Below are positions 9,281 to 17,994 of a DNA stretch of 64,000 nucleotides, piece by piece (position 1 is the first letter of the stretch; each line of letters begins with the position of its first letter). The stretch covers positions 50,702 to 114,701 of the forward strand of contig DAITSJ010000009.1 of assembly GCA_036843405.1 (NCBI GenBank), in the 5' to 3' direction. This DNA comes from DGNJ01 sp002388905. Its GTDB lineage: Bacteria; Pseudomonadota; Gammaproteobacteria; Pseudomonadales; Porticoccaceae. The notes beneath the pieces are model-generated. The model worked only from the letters and a program-made list of their open reading frames with translations, ran no database searches and was not told the DNA's origin. Position numbers and translations under genes: made by a program.

Positions 9281-10912
9281 ATGAATTGGGATATGGAGAC
9301 GGACTTGCTCTGTGTGGGTTCCGGCGCCGGCGGCATGGCGGCGGCGATTGTCGCCGCCGAGCAGGGCGCCAGGGCGCTGGTCGTGGAAAAGGACAATGTG
9401 GTGGGCGGTGTCACGGGCCTGTCCTCCGGACAATGCTGGCTCGGGGGCTCGCACCTTGAGGAAGCGGCCGGCCTCGACGACAGCCGGGAGGAAACCCTGC
9501 GCTATCTGGAGCACCTATCCCAGGGCCATGCCGAGCCACACCTGCGGGAAGTCTTTGTCGACAAGGGGCGGGAGGTGATCGAATATCTGACCGAGACCAT
9601 TGGCCTGCGCCTGCAGGTGGTCCGGGACCTGCCCGATTATTACTATCCCGCCGTCGAAGGCAGTAGGGCCGAAGGCCGCTACCTAGAAATTGAACCCTTC
9701 CCGGCCGGGGAACTCGGGGACTGGGCGGCACGCTGCATGGTGACGCCCTACGGCGAGGGCTATGCCTACGTCACTTCCAACGAATTCAACGCCATGAAGA
9801 TGGGCAGGGGTGAGCCGGTCTGGGATTGCCTGGCCCGGCACCTGGAAAGGGACGAGCGTTGCGCCGGCGCCGGCCTGATGGCGGCCATGGTCAAGGCGGC
9901 CCTGGACAGGGGCGTGGAGATTCTCACCGAAAGTCCCGCCACCCGGCTTATTCATGAAAACGGCAAAGTGACCGGCGCCATCGTCGCCACGCCCGAAGGC
10001 GAAAAACGGGTCAAGGCCAGGGGCGTGGTGCTGGCCACCAGCGGTTACGACTGGAACCGGAAAATGGTCAGCAGCTTCGAGGCCCTGCCCGAGAGCGGCA
10101 CCATGTGCCCGCCCACGGTTGAAGGGGACCATCTGGTCATGGCAGCGGAGTTGGGCGCCATCCCACTGCCCAGCCGGGCACCGGCCCAGACGCCGGTTTT
10201 TATCGGCTACAAGGTGCCCGGCGAAACCGTATACGGCCATACCTCCTTTCGCATGTGGCTGCCGGGCCACCCCCACTCGATGATCGTCAATCGCAGCGGC
10301 AGCCGCTTCTGCGACGACAGTTTCTACCCGGATGTGGCCACCAAGGTGGGTCGTTTTGACGGCCAGGAGGACGGCATGGTCAACTGGCCGGCCTGGCTGG
10401 TGTTCGACGAGAACTTCCGGGAAAAATACGGTATCCTGCCGGCCTTTCCCGGCGAGCCTGTGCCCGAGGGCATGGCCACCACCGCCGGGTCCATCGAGGA
10501 ACTGGCCAGGCTTACCGGCATCGACGCGGACGGGCTGGCCGCAACCGTGGCCCGCTTTAACGGCTTCTGCGCGACCGGTATCGATGAGGATTTCGGGCGC
10601 GGCACCGTGCCCTGGGGACGTCTGATGACCGGCGACCCCCGCATGGGCGAGAACCAGAACCTGGGGCCGTTGGAAAAGCCGCCCTATTACGCGGTCAGGC
10701 TCGAAAGAGTGGTGATGGGGGTGCCCACGGCGGGGCTCGAGGTCGACGACAAGGCCCGGGTAATCAACGTTCAGGGCGAGCCGATCCCCGGGCTTTTCGC
10801 GGCGGGCAATGCCGCCACCTGGCGGGATATCGGCGGCGGCTACAACAGCGGCATCGCCAATACCCGTGGCCTGGTTCAGGGTTATCTGGCGGCGCGCCAC
10901 GTGGCCGGATGA
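9281..10912 (+). CDS. FAD-dependent oxidoreductase, 3-ketosteroid-dehydrogenase/fumarate-reductase type
   Basis: The 543-residue protein has the dinucleotide motif GSGAGG (residues 13-18) with Glu36, and the C-terminal FAD segment LFAAGNAATWRDIGGGYNSGIA, which is characteristic of the FAD_binding_2 group (fumarate reductase, KstD). KstD-type enzymes introduce a double bond next to a ketone in a ring. I chose ATG 9281 because AGGAGG at 9269-9274 gives a 6-nt spacing; the in-frame ATG at 9275 abuts the SD and an earlier candidate at 9227 has none. It lacks a signal peptide and is cytoplasmic. Context supports ring desaturation of a cyclic ketone intermediate. Confidence 0.87.
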   Translation: MNWDMETDLLCVGSGAGGMAAAIVAAEQGARALVVEKDNVVGGVTGLSSGQCWLGGSHLEEAAGLDDSREETLRYLEHLSQGHAEPHLREVFVDKGREVIEYLTETIGLRLQVVRDLPDYYYPAVEGSRAEGRYLEIEPFPAGELGDWAARCMVTPYGEGYAYVTSNEFNAMKMGRGEPVWDCLARHLERDERCAGAGLMAAMVKAALDRGVEILTESPATRLIHENGKVTGAIVATPEGEKRVKARGVVLATSGYDWNRKMVSSFEALPESGTMCPPTVEGDHLVMAAELGAIPLPSRAPAQTPVFIGYKVPGETVYGHTSFRMWLPGHPHSMIVNRSGSRFCDDSFYPDVATKVGRFDGQEDGMVNWPAWLVFDENFREKYGILPAFPGEPVPEGMATTAGSIEELARLTGIDADGLAATVARFNGFCATGIDEDFGRGTVPWGRLMTGDPRMGENQNLGPLEKPPYYAVRLERVVMGVPTAGLEVDDKARVINVQGEPIPGLFAAGNAATWRDIGGGYNSGIANTRGLVQGYLAARHVAG

Positions 10913-10965
10913 CCCGTCCTTTCGGGCACCACCAATTCACTATCCAGCGAGTACCTGTAGTTACC

Positions 10966-12075
10966 ATGATCGAATCGGACAAGAAGGCTATTGCCACCAC
11001 CCTGGAAAACTGGCTGAAGCCCCGCTTGCGGGCCGAATCCGTGGAAATTATCGAATTCAAGGATCGTTCCGGTGCCGGTTTTTCCGCCGAGACCTTCTAT
11101 ATCGATGTCCGCTACCGCCGGGAAGGAAAGGACCAACAGGACAGCCTGGTGGTGCGCTTCCAGAATCAGGACAGCGACTTCTTCCTGGAGGCGGATATCG
11201 AATTTCCCTACCGGGTCATGGAAGTCATGTCCGAGCGAGGCGGTATCCCGGTACCCGATCTGGTTGGCCTTGAGATGGACGGAAAGTTGCTGGGCGCGCC
11301 CTTCCTGGTGATGCGCAAAATGCCCGGCAGGGTGGTGCAGCAAAGTCCCAATTACAACAAGGAGGGCTGGCTCCGGGATCTGCCACCGGAAAGGCGCGGT
11401 CAGGTCTGGTTCAACGCCATCGATATGATGGCCCGTGTCCATCGTCTGGACTGGCGCGATGGCTTTGAGTTCCTGGCCGATCCCAAACGCGGCGAGCCGG
11501 GCCTTTCGAATTACCTGGACTGGGTGGAAGAGTGGTACCTGTGGTCCCGGGGCGACAAGCCCATCGCCCTGATGGACAAGGCCTTCGAGCGCCTGAAAAA
11601 GGACAGGCCCCGGAATCCGCCGGTGGATGTCCTCTGGGGCGACCCCGGCAGCAGCAATATCCTGTTCGGCGATGACCTGCAAGTCAACTGCGTGCTGGAC
11701 TGGGAAATGGCCACCCTGGGTCCCGCCGAAGTGGACCTGGCCTGGTGGCTCTTTTTCGACCAGTTGTTCAGCGAGGGCATGGGCGTCGAGCGCCTGGAAG
11801 GCCTGCCGGACCGGGCGCAGACCATCGAATATTACCAATCCAGGCTCGGGCGCTCCGTGGAAAACATGGAATACTACGATCTGCTGGCGACATTCCGCAT
11901 GGCCATTGTCGGGGTGCGGGCGGTGGACCGGCAGATACAGCTGGGGCGTATTCCGGCCGATACCGGTGCCCGTTCCGGCCAGCCTATCATGGCGATGCTG
12001 GCCAGGCGGCTGGGTGAGCCGGAGCCGGAGGTGGGCGAGGACTTCAGGGTCTTCTCGGCGGCTATCAATCTGTAG
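10966..12075 (+). CDS. ACAD10/11-type APH-family kinase
   Basis: The protein has about 369 residues with an APH fold. The catalytic loop is WGDPGSSN (Asp226 replaces the usual HGD context) and the metal-binding segment is DWEMATLGPAEVDLAWW (Asp245). The motif DWE-x-ATLG-x-x-x-x-DLAW is typical of the kinase domain found in acyl-CoA dehydrogenase family 10/11 proteins, which in animals phosphorylate 4-hydroxyacyl-CoA so that the phosphate can be eliminated. An alternative ATG at 10909 overlaps the previous stop (ATGA); I prefer 10966 because the family fold begins with the MIESDKKAIA helix, but neither start has a strong SD. Function by analogy only. Confidence 0.8.
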   Translation: MIESDKKAIATTLENWLKPRLRAESVEIIEFKDRSGAGFSAETFYIDVRYRREGKDQQDSLVVRFQNQDSDFFLEADIEFPYRVMEVMSERGGIPVPDLVGLEMDGKLLGAPFLVMRKMPGRVVQQSPNYNKEGWLRDLPPERRGQVWFNAIDMMARVHRLDWRDGFEFLADPKRGEPGLSNYLDWVEEWYLWSRGDKPIALMDKAFERLKKDRPRNPPVDVLWGDPGSSNILFGDDLQVNCVLDWEMATLGPAEVDLAWWLFFDQLFSEGMGVERLEGLPDRAQTIEYYQSRLGRSVENMEYYDLLATFRMAIVGVRAVDRQIQLGRIPADTGARSGQPIMAMLARRLGEPEPEVGEDFRVFSAAINL

Positions 12076-12143
12076 TGCAGGGCCAGCCGGCTCGCCCGCA
12101 AAAGAGGCGAATGGCCGGTAATAACACGATGGGGGTAGGAACC

Positions 12144-14300
12144 ATGTCCAGGACAGCAGGTCGGGGCGAGACCGAGGTGAAATCCTTTTGCCGGATCTGT
12201 ACCGGCCATTGCGGGGTGATTGCCTCGGTGGACGAGAACCGCCGTCTGGTGGCGATCCGCGGCGACAAGGACGATCCCCAGACACTGGGCTTTGTCTGTT
12301 CCAAGGGAACGGATGCGGTCGATTCACACAACTCGGGGGAACGGCTGCTTCGCCCTCTAAAGCGTATGCCCGACGGCAGCTTCGAGCCCATTCCCCTGGA
12401 ACGGGCCATCGGGGAAATCGCCGACAGGCTCGGCGATATCATCCATCGCAATGGCCCCGGAGCGGTCGCCTCCTACCGGGGTTCCGGCGGCTTTTTCGCC
12501 TCCGCCACACTGAATGTGCTCGATGCGCTTATGGCGGCCATCGGGTCTCCCAAGAAATTTTCCAACCTGACCATCGACCAGTCCGCCAAGGTGGTGGCCA
12601 TGGGCCGGCTGGGGGTCTGGCCTCCCGGTCCCCAGCCCTTTCACGACAGCGATGTGTGCATGCTGCTGGGCAACAATCCCCTGGTATCCATCGCCGCGGC
12701 TGCCTTCGATACCCGTCATCCGCTCAAGCGCATCAAGGAAGCCAGGGCGCGGGGCATGAAATTGATCGTGGTGGATCCGCGCAGGACCGAAACCGCGGAA
12801 TATGCGGACGTGTTCCTGCAGCCGCTGCCCGGCTATGACGCCGCCATACTCGCTGCCATCATTCGCATCATCCTCGACGAGGGCTGGCAGGATGCGGATT
12901 TCTGCCGGCAGCATGTGGGCGACCTGGATTGCTTGCGGCGCGCTGTCGAGCCATTTACGCCGGAGAAGGTGGCCGAGGCGGCCGATATTCCCGCCGACGG
13001 GCTATGGGAGGCCGCCCGGGTTTTCGCGCGGGATGGCCGGCGCGGTATCGCGGGTACCGGAACCGGGCCCAGTATGAGTCCGCATTCCAACCTGATGGAG
13101 CACCTGGTGGGTTGCCTGAACGTGATTTGCGGGCGCTTTATCCGGGAAGGAGAACCCATCGACAACCCCGGCTTCCTGATGGGCAGGACACCGAAACCGG
13201 CGCAAGTGGTGGATATCGGTCGTTCCTGGGAGTCCGGGCCCAGGAGCCGCATTGGCGGATACGGCACCGTCGGTGGAGAGATGCTCACCGGCCTGCTCGC
13301 CGACGAGATTCTCCAGCCCGGTGAAGGCCAGGTGAAATGCCTGATTAATCACGGCGGTAATCCGGCGGCCTCGGTACCCGATCACCGGAAGATCGCCCGC
13401 GCCCTGGAATCCCTGGAGCTCTTTGTCAGCATCGAACCGGTTATGACCGCCAGCGCGGCGCTATCGGATTATATCCTGCCGCCGCGTATGCCCTACGAAC
13501 GCGCGGACCTGCATTTGTCCCTGTTCGAGACGGCGATTTACCCGTTTTCCTATGCCCGCTATACCCCGGCCCTGGCGGATCCGCCGCCCGGTTCGGAAGT
13601 CTGCGACGAGTGGTATGTGCTCTGGTCCCTGGCGTCGAGGCTGGGCTATACATTGACCTGCAACGGCATCGAGCTGGACCGGGACGAGCCGCCCACCGAG
13701 GAACAGTTGCTGGAAATCCTCACGGCCAACGCCCCCGTGCCCCTGGCGCAGATCAAGCGCCACCCGGAAGGCTATCTGGACCGGGGTGAACCCATGGTGG
13801 CGGCGCCCGCCGACCCGGCCACCGCGGCGAAATTCACCACCATGCCCGACGACGTGGCCGGGGAAATGGAAGGCCTGCTCGGCGACATGCGCGACGCCGA
13901 TCGGGGCGGCCGTGGTTTCGACTTCCGCCTGTGCAGCCGGCGCAATCGTCACCGCTTCAATACCGTGGGTCATCTTTCCCCCTACCTGAAAAAACTGACG
14001 CCCCGTAATCCTGCCTACCTGAATCCGGATGACTTGCGGGCGTTGGGCGTTGCCACCGGTGACTGGGTGGAGATAAGCTCCGACAACGGCGCCATCAGGG
14101 CGACGGTGGCGGAGGACGAAACCGTGCGCAGGGGGGTGGTGTCCATGACCCACTGTTTCGGCTATTTACCGGATACCGACGATTTTATAGAGCACGGGGT
14201 CTCCACCAACCTCCTGATCAGCACGGACCGTGACTTACAGACTATCAACGCCATGCCCCGGATGTCGGGCATCCCCGTCAATATCGAACCGTTGATGTGA
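12144..14300 (+). CDS. Cytoplasmic molybdopterin-dependent oxidoreductase (MopB/BisC-like)
   Basis: A 719-residue member of the DMSO-reductase superfamily. The N-terminal [4Fe-4S] site is C16-x2-C19-x3-C23 with C52 in GFVCSKG. The three Mo-bis-MGD cofactor regions follow, for example LLGNNPLVS and VVDPRRTETAEYAD, and the C-terminal domain includes NPAYLNPDDLRALGV and VSMTHCFGYLPD. No Tat signal is present, so it acts in the cytoplasm. Its electron-transfer partner is not encoded next to it. A paralogue with the same architecture lies at 26270. Upstream in-frame starts exist at 12075 (GTG) and 12129 (ATG); I chose 12144 because it is preceded by AGGA and gives the family-like N-terminus. Confidence 0.85.
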   Translation: MSRTAGRGETEVKSFCRICTGHCGVIASVDENRRLVAIRGDKDDPQTLGFVCSKGTDAVDSHNSGERLLRPLKRMPDGSFEPIPLERAIGEIADRLGDIIHRNGPGAVASYRGSGGFFASATLNVLDALMAAIGSPKKFSNLTIDQSAKVVAMGRLGVWPPGPQPFHDSDVCMLLGNNPLVSIAAAAFDTRHPLKRIKEARARGMKLIVVDPRRTETAEYADVFLQPLPGYDAAILAAIIRIILDEGWQDADFCRQHVGDLDCLRRAVEPFTPEKVAEAADIPADGLWEAARVFARDGRRGIAGTGTGPSMSPHSNLMEHLVGCLNVICGRFIREGEPIDNPGFLMGRTPKPAQVVDIGRSWESGPRSRIGGYGTVGGEMLTGLLADEILQPGEGQVKCLINHGGNPAASVPDHRKIARALESLELFVSIEPVMTASAALSDYILPPRMPYERADLHLSLFETAIYPFSYARYTPALADPPPGSEVCDEWYVLWSLASRLGYTLTCNGIELDRDEPPTEEQLLEILTANAPVPLAQIKRHPEGYLDRGEPMVAAPADPATAAKFTTMPDDVAGEMEGLLGDMRDADRGGRGFDFRLCSRRNRHRFNTVGHLSPYLKKLTPRNPAYLNPDDLRALGVATGDWVEISSDNGAIRATVAEDETVRRGVVSMTHCFGYLPDTDDFIEHGVSTNLLISTDRDLQTINAMPRMSGIPVNIEPLM

Positions 14301-14442
14301 TTGTCGGCATAACGCATCGCAAGGAACTGCCTGGGCTCGCTCCCCTTCCCTGTCGGAAGAGATCCTGGCGTGTGCTCGAGCCGGCGGGGTTGAGTCGCCA
14401 TCTATCGTCGATTCGATCTGAACAACAACAAGGGTATTTGAA

Positions 14443-15723
14443 TTGAGTGATCATTCCGAAAAAACAGTCTCTGCCGCCATAGACCTGAAGGAATTCAAGC
14501 GCGGCTGGCGCATTATTGTGCTCGCGTTGATCGGGGTCGCCACCTCGGCGGCGGTGATGCCGCTTTACGGCTTTGGCGTCATGGTGGTGCCATTGCAGGA
14601 TGCCCTGGGCTGGGCCCGGGGGGATTTGCTGGCCACCGCCACGTTCCTCAGTTTTGGCGCCGTTTTTTCCTCCCAGCTGGCCGGCTGGATGAACAAGAAG
14701 TACGGAATGAGACCGGTGGCGATTGTTTCCCTGTTGCTGCTGCCCCTTGCCTTCCTGGCCATGTCCCAGGTGGACAAGCTGGGGGATTCCGTATGGATAC
14801 TTTACCTGCTGTTTTTCCTCACCACCTTCGCCGGCATAGGCACTCTCCAGGTGACCTGGACGCAACTGGTCAATCTCTGGTTCGATGAAAACCGCGGACT
14901 GGCCCTGGCGATGATCCTGTCCGGATCCGGCATTGCCGGACTGATCCTGCCGCCGGCGATCACCGCTGTGGTGGATTACTGGAACTGGCGTGCCGGTTTC
15001 GTCTTCCTGGCCCTGATACCCCTGGTGATTACCCTGCCTTTGACGCTGCGCTGGTTCGCCGCCGTGCCGGAACGGGTGCGCGTGGCCCTGGGCACCGATG
15101 ACCCGGCGGCCGGGGGAGAGGCCCTGATTCCGGGAATTCCGTTTGCCGAGGGTATACGGTCCCGGCGCTACTGGACCATCAATATTTCCATGGTTCTGGT
15201 GGCCTCGGCCATTATCATCATGGTGATCAATACGGTTCCCCTGTTGAGGGACAAGGGTTACTCGGCGGTCGAAGCAGGACGTATGTTCAGTGCCTTCGGC
15301 ATCTCCCTGGTGATGGGCAGGGTTTTTGTCGGCTATCTCGTGGACCGCCTGTGGGCGCCGGGCGTGGCCTTTGTGGCCCTGTTCCTGCCGGCGGTGGGTT
15401 GTTTTATCCTGTTGCTGGACGTGAATATCTACCTGGTGATTGTCGGTATCATGCTGGTGGGTATCGGTGCCGGGGCGGAATTCGATATCGCTGCCTTTCT
15501 GGTGGCCCGGTATTTCGGCATGCGCGATTACAGCCGGCTGTTCGGCCTGCAGATGGGCGTGATTTCCGGCGGTATCTGCCTGGCGCCGACCCTGGCGGCC
15601 TACCTGTACGAGACAAGCACAAGTTATGACATCGTGCTTAACGTCAATATGACCCTGTTCGTGGTGGGGTCCCTGATGCTGCTCACCCTGGGTCGCTACC
15701 CGCGGTTGTCGGCGTCGGGGTAG
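14443..15723 (+). CDS. Major facilitator superfamily transporter
   Basis: The 426-residue membrane protein has 12 predicted helices in two halves of six with a central charged loop (ERVRVALGTDDPAAGGE). Its sequence resembles the monocarboxylate/oxalate-formate branch of the MFS (GFGVMVVPLQDALGWARGDL near the N-terminus). The start is TTG at 14443 with AAGGG 8 nt upstream; there is no ATG before the first helix. It closes the forward catabolic run, so it may import the substrate after the TonB receptor or export a product. Confidence 0.85.
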   Translation: MSDHSEKTVSAAIDLKEFKRGWRIIVLALIGVATSAAVMPLYGFGVMVVPLQDALGWARGDLLATATFLSFGAVFSSQLAGWMNKKYGMRPVAIVSLLLLPLAFLAMSQVDKLGDSVWILYLLFFLTTFAGIGTLQVTWTQLVNLWFDENRGLALAMILSGSGIAGLILPPAITAVVDYWNWRAGFVFLALIPLVITLPLTLRWFAAVPERVRVALGTDDPAAGGEALIPGIPFAEGIRSRRYWTINISMVLVASAIIIMVINTVPLLRDKGYSAVEAGRMFSAFGISLVMGRVFVGYLVDRLWAPGVAFVALFLPAVGCFILLLDVNIYLVIVGIMLVGIGAGAEFDIAAFLVARYFGMRDYSRLFGLQMGVISGGICLAPTLAAYLYETSTSYDIVLNVNMTLFVVGSLMLLTLGRYPRLSASG

Positions 15724-15752
15724 CCCGGCTATCCCCCGGTACACACCGGGCT
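15722..15752 (+). terminator. Possible terminator of the forward catabolic run
   Basis: AGCCCGG (15722-15728, beginning inside the MFS stop codon) pairs with CCGGGCT (15746-15752) around a 17-nt loop and is followed by TCGGCTTTT. It lies between the convergent MFS and TetR genes. The stem is short and the U-tract weak. Confidence 0.3.
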
Positions 15753-15802
15753 TCGGCTTTTGTGCCGATATGCAGGGCGCCGTGGCCATTCCCGGGTCCG
15801 GG

Positions 15803-16519
15803 CTATTCGTCTTTTTCCTCAAGACTGTGCCACCAGGGCATGTCGGCCGCATGGGCCTCGATGCGACGCCAGGCGTCTTCCACCGCGTTGGTCGCTTTTC
15901 CCCGTGGCATCCCCAGGCCGATCATGCAGTGGCCGGCAAGGGCCGTGACATAGGTGCGAGTGCGCTGTTCGCCGTGGGACAGTCGCCGCATGCCTGCGAG
16001 CAGGGCACCGGTCAGCATGTCGGTGGCGGCGTACAGGGAATCAAAGTCAAAAAGACCGGCCTGTCGTGCCTCTTGCAGGGTGGTGAAGACAACCGTGTGG
16101 AGCGGGTCCTCCGGGGAAAGGTAGTGGATAAGATCCACCCGGGACGTGAAGCTGGCCCATCGGGGTTCCATGGCGGCCCGGGCCAGAGGTAATACCGCCC
16201 CTCCGGCCGACCGCACGCCGGGGTCTCCCAGGTTGCTGAACATCTGTTTGTAATGGCACAGGGATTCGTCCGCGAGGGTCGCCCCCAGGGCCTCAACTGC
16301 GTCTTCCAGGGACTCGAAGTATTTATAAAAGGTGCCCCTGGAGACGCCGGCCTGTCGCACCACGTCGTCGATCACCGCCGCGCGGCTGTGGTCGCCGGTG
16401 TGGTAAACCTCCAGGGTGGCGTCAAGCAGTCGCGATCGCATGCGTTCGCGTTTCTGCCGGGCGACACGAATCCGGTGATCCTCTTTATCCCGGTTTTTTT
16501 GATTTGATGCTTGAGTCAT
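15803..16519 (-). CDS. TetR-family transcriptional regulator
   Basis: The protein has 238 residues with an N-terminal helix-turn-helix (AAVIDDVVRQAGVSRGTFYKYF) after a basic extension (KNRDKEDHRIRVARQKRERMRSR), then an all-helical ligand domain. The start lies 16 bp downstream of the stop of the flavin monooxygenase gene on the same strand, so the two are probably co-transcribed and the regulator likely controls its own operon. Candidate targets also include the convergent catabolic run. The effector is unknown. Confidence 0.88.
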   Translation of the reverse strand: MTQASNQKNRDKEDHRIRVARQKRERMRSRLLDATLEVYHTGDHSRAAVIDDVVRQAGVSRGTFYKYFESLEDAVEALGATLADESLCHYKQMFSNLGDPGVRSAGGAVLPLARAAMEPRWASFTSRVDLIHYLSPEDPLHTVVFTTLQEARQAGLFDFDSLYAATDMLTGALLAGMRRLSHGEQRTRTYVTALAGHCMIGLGMPRGKATNAVEDAWRRIEAHAADMPWWHSLEEKDE

Positions 16520-16535
16520 TGCCTCACTATCCAGG

Positions 16536-17762
16536 TCAGTGTGTGTTGCGGATATCCGGGACCAGCAGGAAATTCGACGGCCGATCGAGCAGGCTTCGTC
16601 CGTAAAGTTCCAGGGACAGGCGGCTGTTGAGCGCGGTATGGCGGCTGCCGAAACTCAGATCGCGCCACAATCGTTGCAGCGGGTTGGCACTGGCAAAGCC
16701 CGCCGGGCCCGCGATATCCATCAGCTTTTCCCCGGCCCGGCGCAGTTGCAGCATGGCATAGCCGCAGTCCGCCTGGATGCGCGCCTTGGCCGCGCCATCC
16801 AATACCTGTTTCTGGGCGGTCACGTCCAACTGATGGGCCGCCCGGCGTACGTGCAGCCACGCCGAATCGATTTCCATGGCCGCCTCGCCGAGTTGGCCGG
16901 TAAATGCCTGGGAATCGGCTTGGGAGGCGTAATCCCAGCCGGCGATGCGTCGCTTGCCCATCTTGCCGCTGACGATTTCCAGCATGCCCGCTGCCGCGCC
17001 CAGCATCGGGCTGAGCACGACCAGCGGAAAAAGGGGTTCCAGGGGCCACCGGTCCCGGGCTTCCAGGCCGGGGGTTTCCAGCAGCGCGGCCGGATCGGGT
17101 CGCCGGGAATCGGGAAGCATCAGGGGCTCCGGCACAAACACCTGCTCGGCGACGACGGTGTTGCTTCCCGACCCTCGAACGCCCAGCACATGCCAGGTAT
17201 CCCGTATTTCGACACCGTCGCTGCGCAGGGAAAGTATCGCGAAGCCGGTGTCTACCGGCTTTCCCTGGCCATCGACGATATCGACGCCGTTCATTGCCCA
17301 CCGTGAATGCAGGCAGCCCGAACTGTAGGCCCAGGAGCCGGTTACCCGATAACCCCCCTCCACGGGGTACGCATGGCCCGTTCTCGCCGAGACACTGCAG
17401 AACAACTCGTCACCTTTGTCAAACAGGATCTCCGTGGCCGCCGGCGACAGGCCCGCCGCGGTACCGCTGATCCCGGACAGCAGGCCAAAAACCCAGGCCG
17501 TGCCGGCGCAGCTTTTGCCCAGTTCCGCGATGGTTTCCATATGTGCCGTCATGGTGCAACCCGGCCCCCCGGCGCGCACGGGCTTCATCATGTCGAACAG
17601 GCCGGCGTCGCGGATGGCGCGGATAACGGGTTCCGGAACCCGGCATTCCCGGTCGCACTGTTCCGCGTGTTCTGCGAGTAAAGGCCTCAGTTTTCGGGCA
17701 CGTTCCACCGGGTCGAAACCGGGCGTGAATAATCCCTCATTGGCGTTGGCAACAATAGTCAC
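16536..17762 (-). CDS. HsaA/HpaB-like flavin-dependent monooxygenase (acyl-CoA dehydrogenase fold)
   Basis: The 408-residue protein has the acyl-CoA dehydrogenase fold with features of the two-component flavin monooxygenases: GTAWVFGLLSG, VTGSWAYSSGC, WHVLGVRGSGSNTVV and the C-terminal FGSRHTALNSRLSLELYGR. HsaA, DszC and p-hydroxyphenylacetate oxygenases share this pattern and use FMNH2 supplied by a separate reductase to hydroxylate phenolic or cyclic substrates. An upstream ATG at 17783 is possible, but I prefer GTG at 17762 because AGGAG lies 7 nt before it, inside the alternative N-terminus. No flavin reductase is adjacent. The neighbouring P450 and TetR fit a catabolic role. Confidence 0.8.
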   Translation of the reverse strand: MTIVANANEGLFTPGFDPVERARKLRPLLAEHAEQCDRECRVPEPVIRAIRDAGLFDMMKPVRAGGPGCTMTAHMETIAELGKSCAGTAWVFGLLSGISGTAAGLSPAATEILFDKGDELFCSVSARTGHAYPVEGGYRVTGSWAYSSGCLHSRWAMNGVDIVDGQGKPVDTGFAILSLRSDGVEIRDTWHVLGVRGSGSNTVVAEQVFVPEPLMLPDSRRPDPAALLETPGLEARDRWPLEPLFPLVVLSPMLGAAAGMLEIVSGKMGKRRIAGWDYASQADSQAFTGQLGEAAMEIDSAWLHVRRAAHQLDVTAQKQVLDGAAKARIQADCGYAMLQLRRAGEKLMDIAGPAGFASANPLQRLWRDLSFGSRHTALNSRLSLELYGRSLLDRPSNFLLVPDIRNTH

Positions 17763-17835
17763 GGAGATACTCCTTGTAATCATTCGATGAAAGAGACTAT
17801 CAGAATGACACTACCGTACATAGCGACACTGATGG

Positions 17836-17881
17836 CTATTGTGTCCAGAAAACGGTGGCGTAAGATGCTTTTTGGACACCG
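17836..17881. repeat. Inverted repeat upstream of the HsaA-like gene
   Basis: GTGTCCAGAAAA and CTTTTTGGACAC form arms with 7 perfect outer base pairs (GTGTCCA/TGGACAC) plus an A/T-rich inner extension, about 20 nt apart. It lies in the 232-bp gap between the monooxygenase start and the P450 terminator. It may be a regulatory dyad; the TTGGAC half-site recurs upstream of the second TetR gene (21004-21029). Confidence 0.35.
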
Positions 17882-17945
17882 GAAGGGGCGGTGTCCGGGT
17901 TGGCCCCGGCCGCCATCAGGGCGCGGGCCGCTGGTGTTCGGGCAT

Positions 17946-17985
17946 AAAAAAACCCGCCCCGGGCAAACGGGGCGGGTTTGTCGGG
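17946..17985 (-). terminator. Rho-independent terminator of the P450 gene
   Basis: A perfect 12-bp stem (17950-17961 with 17968-17979, core CCCGCCCCG/CGGGGCGGG) has a 6-nt GGCAAA loop. On the minus strand the stem is followed by a run of U (the A-tract at 17946-17952), about 15 nt after the P450 stop. The complementary T-run on the other side (after 17979) is less regular, so it is primarily a minus-strand terminator. Confidence 0.85.
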
Positions 17986-17994
17986 TTTTTGAGC

